NCBI GenBank assembly: GCA_913055785.1
Contig: CAJXLJ010000007.1
Coordinates: 1 to 64,000, forward strand
Reading direction: 5' to 3'
Origin: an uncultured Parvularculaceae bacterium
Lineage (GTDB): Bacteria; Pseudomonadota; Alphaproteobacteria; Caulobacterales; Parvularculaceae
Length of the DNA stretch: 64,000 nucleotides
The position numbers and the translations under genes are program-made. The number at the start of each line of letters is the position of its first letter. The stretch's first letter is position 1. This document shows positions 58,995-64,000 of the stretch, piece after piece. The notes beneath the pieces are model-generated. The model made no database searches. It had not been told where the DNA came from and was given only the letters and a program-made list of their open reading frames with translations.

Positions 58995-61900
58995 CTAGAA
59001 GCCGATGTCGACGCCGAAACGAACGTAACGCGGCTCTTGGTAAGCGGTCGGCTGCCCGTAATACGGGTCGTCGAAAGCGCCTTCCGTTTGCTCGCCCGTC
59101 TCGCGCAACTGCACCGCGCCGGATGCGTTGAAGAGGTTGAACACATCGGCGCGAAGCGTAACGCCCTGGCCGCCAGGCAGCTCCATGTTGTAGCGAATGG
59201 AGGTGTCGACCTGGAAGATCCAGTCCGTCTGGTTGCCGGTGCCCCGCGGAGCCGGTTCGCCGCCGCAATAGTGCGAGCCAGCGCCGTAGCCATTGGCGTA
59301 GTTGTTGTAAGGCTCCGGAACGCCATCAGGCACGCCGCCAGGGCCGGTATCGTCAATCTGCGCCAGCGGATGATAGCCGAAGCAGCTCAGCGGGCGCGGG
59401 GAGTTGACCTGGATCTGCGTACCGAACAGCAGATTGTCAGTCACGTTGTAGGATCCCCACACCTTGATGCGGTGACGACGGTGGTTCGGCAGGAGACCGT
59501 AGGAGTATTCAGTGAACTCCGGCTGGTCGTAGTCCTGCGTGATGCCGGCGTCGTCCTGTTCGAAGTCGGACTGAACGAAGCCTTCCGAGTTACCCTTGCT
59601 TTCCGACCAGGTGTAGGACCCTTGCAGGTTCCACACGCCGTCGCTGGCGCGTTGGAAGGTGAACTCGACCGCGTCATAAGACCGACGCGCTAGCGGATAG
59701 CCGAGCTCTGCAGCAGAGAAGTCCACCGTGCGTTGTTCCATCTCGCCCGGAAGCGGGTCGGCGAAAACGATAGTCGAGTCTGCGCCCGGGTTGATGAGGG
59801 TGTACTGGTGATAGCCGGTCCAGATCGACGAACAGCCAGTGATGCCTTCAGCTTCGCAATAGCGGATGATCGCTGCGTCGACAGCAACGTCTTCCGCCGT
59901 GACAGCGAGATTGCGGTGCGTGTAGTTAACACCGACAGTCCACAGATCGGTGAGCTGATGCTCGTAGCCGACGATGATTTCGTGCTCGCGGGTTGCGCGA
60001 AGATTGCGTGAAATCGAAGCCGTCGGATCCTGAACCGTGCCGTCGCCGGTCACGTTACAGGAAATAGAGCCAGCCCCGGCTGAGCCAGGCTCAAGGCCGT
60101 ATGGGCAGGCGTCGCCGCTCGGGAAGTTAACGAGCTGCTGGTCGAGCGTCGGAATACCGTTCCCGTCGACGCCGGTGTAAGTCCAGTACTCGCGGAAATA
60201 ATATTCCTGAGCGCCCTGACGGTAGCCGGTGTTGCCTGCGACCGGCAGATAGTACCAGCCATAGCTGCCATAGAGGCGACCGCGGCCATCGCCGAACACA
60301 TCATAGGAGAAACCGCCGCGCGGCGCCCACAGACTGTTGAAGTCAATGAACTGCGAGCCATTGGCGGTGAAGTTGTTGAACTGATCGAGGCGTACGCCAA
60401 GATTCAGCGTCAACCGCTCCGTAACGTTCCATTCATCCTGGAAGTAGAAAGCAACGTTTTTGGCGTCGAACGAACCGCCGACCGTGCGGTGGTTGATTTC
60501 GACATAGTCGTCGCCGACCGCCAGCGGCACCGTGGCGCCCATACAACGCAGCGTAGCCGCGCCGCAAGTGCGATAGATATAGGCGCGAGCGAAGTCGCCG
60601 CCGCCCGTCCGGGTGTCGCTGTGGACGAGATTGTTCTTTTCCTGGTCGTAACCGATCCGAATGTGGTGGTCGCCAAGGAGGTTGAAGAACAGGTCCGCAT
60701 CGGCCCGCCAGAATTCGCGGCTGGTGTATTGCGGGAAGTCCTCGGTCGTCGTCGTCTGACCGTTACACAAAGCGAAAAAGCCGCAAGCCGCACCCGTATC
60801 CGTAAGGTCGACAGAATAAGGCAATGCCGCGCTGCCGAATTGCGGGCGGAGTTCGTTACGGTCGTTGTTCTTGCCGTAAGCAACGGAGACTGTGAGCCAT
60901 TCGGTCCAGTTACCCGTATACTTGCCGACAAAGCTTTCGCCGCCCAAGTCGAAGTTTGTGAGGCCGATCGGCGCGGTGCCGAACGTGTCATCGGTGGAAT
61001 CATAATCATATGATGTCCGAGTAACCGTCCGGGCCGTGTCGAAGTAGGTGAACTCAAAGTGGTGGTCGTCGATCGGGATTGCGTCGACCTTGATGCCGAA
61101 GAAGGGCGACTTTTGCGTATCGACCACTTGCGTGCCGGAAAGCAAGCCAGCGTTCTTCGTGATGTTGTCGTTGATTTCAACGAGGCTATAGAAGAACAGA
61201 CGATCCTCTACGATCGGACCGCCAACTTCGAGAACAGCGTCAAAACGACGGCGTTCATCGAGATGGTTCGCCCGCGCGTAGGTGTTTGGCGCATCAGAAC
61301 GAAGCGCGTCCGGCTCGTAGTTCAGGTGGATGGCAGCCATGAAGTCGTTGCTGCCGGATTTGGTGACAGCGTTTACGACACCGCCGGTGGCGCGACCGAA
61401 TTCAGCCGGATAGCCGCCGGTTTTGACGTCCACCGACTGGTAGAATTCAAACGGCACCAGCGAAGAACCGGTGTAGTTGTTGAAGTCGGTGATGTTGAGG
61501 CCGTTGAGATAGTAGGCGTTTTCCGCAACCGACGAACCGCCGAGCGAGGAAAGATTGCCGAAGCCGTCGTCGCCAAGGGTTGTGCCGGGAGCCAGCAGGG
61601 TCAGAGACGTCAGATCGCGACCGACCGGGATTTCAGCGGTCAGCGCCGTAACGTCAAGGCTCACGCCCGTCGTCGTGTTTTTAAAGTCGAGATTTTGTTG
61701 CGTACCCGTAACAACAAGCGTGTCGCCTGTTCCGAGCTGAAGATTGACGCCCGAAGTCGAGGACTGTGAGACGCGAACGCCTTCGCGCGTCTGGGACTGA
61801 CCGCCGGATGTCGCCGTGACGTCGTATTCGCCAACCGACAGGCCCGAAAAACGGTACGTGCCGGCGCTGGTCGTCGTCGCCGAGCGGGTAAATCCGCGAT

Positions 61901-62108
61901 CTCTTGAGGTAATCGTCACCGTCGCGCCGGAGACAGGATTGCCGGAAGAGTCGACAACTGAACCGGCGACAGCGCCAGACGTGTAGTCCTGAGCCGCAGC
62001 TGGCGTCGCGACAGCTGTGGTCAGTAATGCGGCCGGCGCGAGCGCCGCCACCGCTGCGCCCATAAACATTTGTTTACGAACGCTTTTTCTCTTTGTCTGA
62101 AAATGCAT
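58995..62108 (-). CDS. TonB-dependent receptor with carboxypeptidase-regulatory-like domain (Oar-like), copy 2
   Basis: A 1037-residue outer-membrane receptor. Signal peptide of ~39 residues (cleavage TPAAA|QDYTSG), carboxypeptidase-regulatory-like domain (GSVVDSSGNPVSGATVTITS...YRFSGLSVGEYDV), plug (EFYQSVDVKTGGYPAEFGRATGGVVNAVTKSGSN) and beta-barrel ending RFGVDIGF. ATG 62108 has AAGGG upstream; the open frame beyond it is not family-like. It is paralogous to the copy at 5756 over the whole length. It has no N-terminal STN domain, so it is not built like classical FecA, yet a divergent sigma/FecR pair lies beside it. Confidence 0.93.
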   Translation of the reverse strand: MHFQTKRKSVRKQMFMGAAVAALAPAALLTTAVATPAAAQDYTSGAVAGSVVDSSGNPVSGATVTITSRDRGFTRSATTTSAGTYRFSGLSVGEYDVTATSGGQSQTREGVRVSQSSTSGVNLQLGTGDTLVVTGTQQNLDFKNTTTGVSLDVTALTAEIPVGRDLTSLTLLAPGTTLGDDGFGNLSSLGGSSVAENAYYLNGLNITDFNNYTGSSLVPFEFYQSVDVKTGGYPAEFGRATGGVVNAVTKSGSNDFMAAIHLNYEPDALRSDAPNTYARANHLDERRRFDAVLEVGGPIVEDRLFFYSLVEINDNITKNAGLLSGTQVVDTQKSPFFGIKVDAIPIDDHHFEFTYFDTARTVTRTSYDYDSTDDTFGTAPIGLTNFDLGGESFVGKYTGNWTEWLTVSVAYGKNNDRNELRPQFGSAALPYSVDLTDTGAACGFFALCNGQTTTTEDFPQYTSREFWRADADLFFNLLGDHHIRIGYDQEKNNLVHSDTRTGGGDFARAYIYRTCGAATLRCMGATVPLAVGDDYVEINHRTVGGSFDAKNVAFYFQDEWNVTERLTLNLGVRLDQFNNFTANGSQFIDFNSLWAPRGGFSYDVFGDGRGRLYGSYGWYYLPVAGNTGYRQGAQEYYFREYWTYTGVDGNGIPTLDQQLVNFPSGDACPYGLEPGSAGAGSISCNVTGDGTVQDPTASISRNLRATREHEIIVGYEHQLTDLWTVGVNYTHRNLAVTAEDVAVDAAIIRYCEAEGITGCSSIWTGYHQYTLINPGADSTIVFADPLPGEMEQRTVDFSAAELGYPLARRSYDAVEFTFQRASDGVWNLQGSYTWSESKGNSEGFVQSDFEQDDAGITQDYDQPEFTEYSYGLLPNHRRHRIKVWGSYNVTDNLLFGTQIQVNSPRPLSCFGYHPLAQIDDTGPGGVPDGVPEPYNNYANGYGAGSHYCGGEPAPRGTGNQTDWIFQVDTSIRYNMELPGGQGVTLRADVFNLFNASGAVQLRETGEQTEGAFDDPYYGQPTAYQEPRYVRFGVDIGF

Positions 62109-62560
62109 TGGATGCCCTTCTCTACTTAGGATTGATAATCGGCAAACACACCGCGTTGGGTGCGCCCCTCCCAGCAATGCGGCCGCAGGACAGCCGACTG
62201 CCTGAATTTGAGACATTGAGCGGGCGGGCTCCCTCACCGGCGCGACGCTCTAACGGCCGGGATGTGCCCGAAAAGCCACAGACTTTTGAACGGAGGGAGT
62301 TGCGGGAGGCGCAAACGGCGCCCTAAGCTCTTAAAGCTTGAGCAATGTCGGAATGCGCTCAAAGTGCAAAAAAGCGCATTCCGACTTGTTCAATCCTGGG
62401 TTGTTTACGGACTCGGAGGATACGACGCCGTCAACTACCCGACCTTGTTGACACCGGATCAGGGGACTCCCTCACAAATTTTTTGAGGGGCTGCTGGTGG
62501 AGGGACGGGGTCGGCCGCTATCGGGCGCAAAAATTGCGTTTGGTGAGTGTTGGAGTTGTG
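62109..62560. promoter_or_regulatory. 452-bp divergent region between TonB receptor 2 and the ECF sigma gene
   Basis: This is the longest non-coding gap in the window. It contains the long inverted repeat at 62338-62393, and an AT-richer stretch near 62470-62560 with RBS GGAG (62552-62555) for the sigma gene. I see no known riboswitch, small gene or confident promoter hexamers. Confidence 0.5.
62338..62393. repeat. Long inverted repeat upstream of the sigma factor gene
   Basis: A perfect 13-bp inverted repeat, GTCGGAATGCGCT (62347-62359) and AGCGCATTCCGAC (62373-62385), spans a 13-nt loop. The arms extend imperfectly outwards (TTGAGCAA at 62338 against TTGTTCAA ending 62393) with one bulged base. 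It lacks a T-run, so it is not a normal terminator. It may be an intergenic palindromic repeat element or a cruciform/RNA hairpin. Confidence 0.75.
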
Positions 62561-63181
62561 ATGGCGTCAGAAGATCAGGCATTACGCCAGGCGGCGTTAA
62601 CGCGGCGACGCGCCGTGGAACGGGCTGTGCGCAAGCACAACCGGTTGCTCGTCAATTGGCTGACCCAGAAATTCGGCGAGGCGGAAACCGCACAGGATAT
62701 CGCCCAGAACGCCTATCTCCGGGTGCTGCGGTACGCGGAATCCAATGAAATCGATAACCCGCGGGCGCTGATCTTCAAAACAGCCGCCAATCTCGCTGCG
62801 AACGAGTTCCGGTCCCGCCGCCGCTCGCCGGCGCTTCCTGCATCCTACAGCGCCTCGGTCGAAGACTTGCTGGAGGCTGTGCCGTCGGACGCGCCGTCTC
62901 CAGAACGGGCCGCAGAAGCCAAGCAGGAGTTAAAAGCGAGCATGGAAGCGATCTCCCACCTTCCGGACCGCACGCGGCGCGCGTTTATCATGAGCCGGTT
63001 CATGGACAAGAGTTATCGGGAGATTGCGGCTGATCTCAAGGTTTCGGAAAGCAGCGTTGAGAAATACATTATTTCCGCGCTGAAGACGTTGCGGGAAGCC
63101 GTGCAACGTGAAGCGGGGCGGGCGAATGTCATTGACATTACCGGGAAGGTGTCTGCGCACAGAAAGAAAATTGCGCCATGA
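62561..63181 (+). CDS. RNA polymerase sigma factor, ECF subfamily (FecI-like)
   Basis: A 206-residue ECF sigma factor. Region 2 is LVNWLTQKFGEAETAQDIAQNAYLRVLRYAES (core-binding DIAQNAYLRV) through FKTAANLAANEFRSRRR, and region 4 is HLPDRTRRAFIMSRFMDKSYREIAADLKVSESSVEKYIISALKTLRE. ATG 62561 follows GGAG by 5 nt. It is divergent from TonB receptor 2 and overlaps a FecR-type regulator by 4 nt (ATGA), the standard layout of cell-surface-signalling sigma factors. Confidence 0.92.
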   Translation: MASEDQALRQAALTRRRAVERAVRKHNRLLVNWLTQKFGEAETAQDIAQNAYLRVLRYAESNEIDNPRALIFKTAANLAANEFRSRRRSPALPASYSASVEDLLEAVPSDAPSPERAAEAKQELKASMEAISHLPDRTRRAFIMSRFMDKSYREIAADLKVSESSVEKYIISALKTLREAVQREAGRANVIDITGKVSAHRKKIAP

Positions 63182-64000
63182 CCCAAATTCAAAATGATAA
63201 TAGGCAAGACCGAAACGAGGCCGCGATCCGGTGGCAGGCCCGGTTGATGTCCGGCGCGATCACCGAAGCGGAGCGTGCGGAGTTCGAAGGTTGGCTCTCC
63301 GCATCGGAACTGAACCGCCTGGCTTTTGATGAGCTGGAGGATGCGCTTGACGCCGTTGACGGCGCGAGCGCGGAATTGCTTGCGGCTGAGTTTGAAAGCG
63401 AACTGGAGGCCCGGGCCGACGCCAGAAGCGGCGGCTTCGTTCAGTATGCTGCGATTGCGGCGTCCCTCATCCTGATTTGCGCCGCCGTTTTAACGGTAAG
63501 ACTGCAAAATATCTTTCCTCAAGGCGATCTGCAGTATGCAACCGCAGTCGGAGAGATGGAGAAAGTCGGCCTTAAAGACGGCAGCACTGTCGAGTTGAAC
63601 ACCAAAAGCGCCATCGCCGTAGCGTTCAGTCGCGATCGCCGTGAGGTCAGGCTGGACGGCGGCCAGGCGTTGTTTTCTGTAGAACGAGACAATGCCAGGC
63701 CGTTCGTCGTCGCGACGCAGCAGGCGGAGATTGTCGTCACCGGCACGGTCTTTGATGTCGACGTTTTTGAGGGCGAATCCATCGTCAGCGTGGTTTCCGG
63801 CGTTGTCGATGTGCGTCCGAAAGCAGGTAGTCCGGTGACGCTTCTGGCGGGGGACAGGGTCGTCGTTTACGCATCCGGGGCCGCTGGCGCGGTTGAACGT
63901 TTCGACGCCAATCAGGCGCTCGCCTGGCGCATCGGCAAGCTGCGTTTCCGCGATGCGCCCCTCGGCGAAGTCATCGAAGATCTGAATCGCTATTTCGCCA
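63178..64000 (+). CDS. FecR-family sigma regulator (3' truncated)
   Basis: Open to the window end, giving 274 codons of an unfinished protein. The N-terminal cytoplasmic domain (AAIRWQARLMSGAITEAERAEFEGWLSASELNRLAFDELE) is the DUF4880/anti-sigma part, with one transmembrane helix at about 88-106 (FVQYAAIAASLILICAAVL). The periplasmic FecR domain follows (VGLKDGSTVELNTKSAIAVAFS...REVRLDGGQALFSVERD...VTGTVFDVDVFEG...SVVSGVVDVRPKAG), and then the start of a segment ending DAPLGEVIEDLNRYF. It binds and controls the preceding sigma factor in response to an outer-membrane signal. Confidence 0.92.
   Translation, partial: MTQIQNDNRQDRNEAAIRWQARLMSGAITEAERAEFEGWLSASELNRLAFDELEDALDAVDGASAELLAAEFESELEARADARSGGFVQYAAIAASLILICAAVLTVRLQNIFPQGDLQYATAVGEMEKVGLKDGSTVELNTKSAIAVAFSRDRREVRLDGGQALFSVERDNARPFVVATQQAEIVVTGTVFDVDVFEGESIVSVVSGVVDVRPKAGSPVTLLAGDRVVVYASGAAGAVERFDANQALAWRIGKLRFRDAPLGEVIEDLNRYFA

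Noticed and set aside
1-64000. tRNA, rRNA, CRISPR arrays, insertion sequences or prophage genes
   Set aside because: No cloverleaf, spacer-repeat array, transposase or integrase was recognised on either strand; the region looks like stable core chromosome.

Overview
The window is about 62-65% GC (estimated by eye) and reads as chromosome of an alphaproteobacterium, most like the Caulobacterales / Hyphomonadaceae / Parvularculales side of the class. The evidence is the cysG-DUF2849-cysI-DUF934-cysH sulfate-assimilation operon, a Caulobacter-order Cpa/Tad pilus locus, DUF2794, SapC, ETF-ubiquinone oxidoreductase next to a TPR lipoprotein and ispE, an alphaproteobacterial-type HisRS, and TTAA-N7-TTAA motifs resembling CtrA sites. 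I see no phage, insertion sequence, CRISPR array, tRNA or rRNA. Genes are dense and often overlap by 1-4 nt.

Layout. 1-4.6 kb: siroheme and sulfite-reduction operon (cysG, truncated by the window edge; DUF2849; a GST; cysI; DUF934; APS-reductase-type cysH). 4.6-10.6 kb: alpha/beta hydrolase, a 1047-residue Oar-like TonB-dependent receptor, and a convergent TPR-sulfotransferase. 10.7-12.9 kb: AhpC/AhpD peroxidase pair divergent from oxyR. 12.9-18.1 kb: AI-2E-type transporter, then a tightly coupled pabB-pabA-pabC operon ending in an unusual adenylate-forming-enzyme homologue. 18.2-28.8 kb: Tad/Cpa pilus locus (stand-alone secretin N-domain protein, Crp/Fnr regulator, Flp pilin, cpaA-F, tadB, tadC). 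28.9-43 kb: mostly housekeeping genes (lytic transglycosylase, UDG, lysoplasmalogenase, ETF-QO, TPR lipoprotein, ispE, WecA/MraY-type transferase, polyprenyl diphosphate synthase, S49 peptidase, YjbQ, DEDDh exonuclease, alpha/beta hydrolase). 43-57.6 kb: SapC, DsbD, pgi, cyclophilin, secreted esterase-like protein, hisS, AEC transporter, DUF2794, TTC38-like protein, BI-1/YccA protein, RsmB, secreted YbjN-like protein. 57.8-64 kb: an isolated pair of TadE-type pseudopilins, a second Oar-like TonB receptor, and a divergent ECF sigma / FecR pair cut by the window end.

How the parts connect. The two TonB receptors are clear paralogues: both mature proteins begin QDYTSG and carry a carboxypeptidase-regulatory-like domain before the plug. 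One is beside a sulfotransferase and the other beside a FecI/FecR-type regulatory pair. The pilus genes are split: export machinery at 18-29 kb and minor pseudopilins at 57.8-58.9 kb.

I found no wholly new multi-gene system. The strongest candidates for undescribed biology are: the adenylate-forming homologue with an eroded P-loop coupled to the pab genes; an acidic exact-pentad repeat domain on CpaE; the GST inside the sulfite-reductase operon; TTAA arrays that look like CtrA sites; and a long inverted repeat upstream of the ECF sigma gene. Coordinates rest on reading frames and visible ribosome-binding sites; family names come from motif recognition, not database searches.
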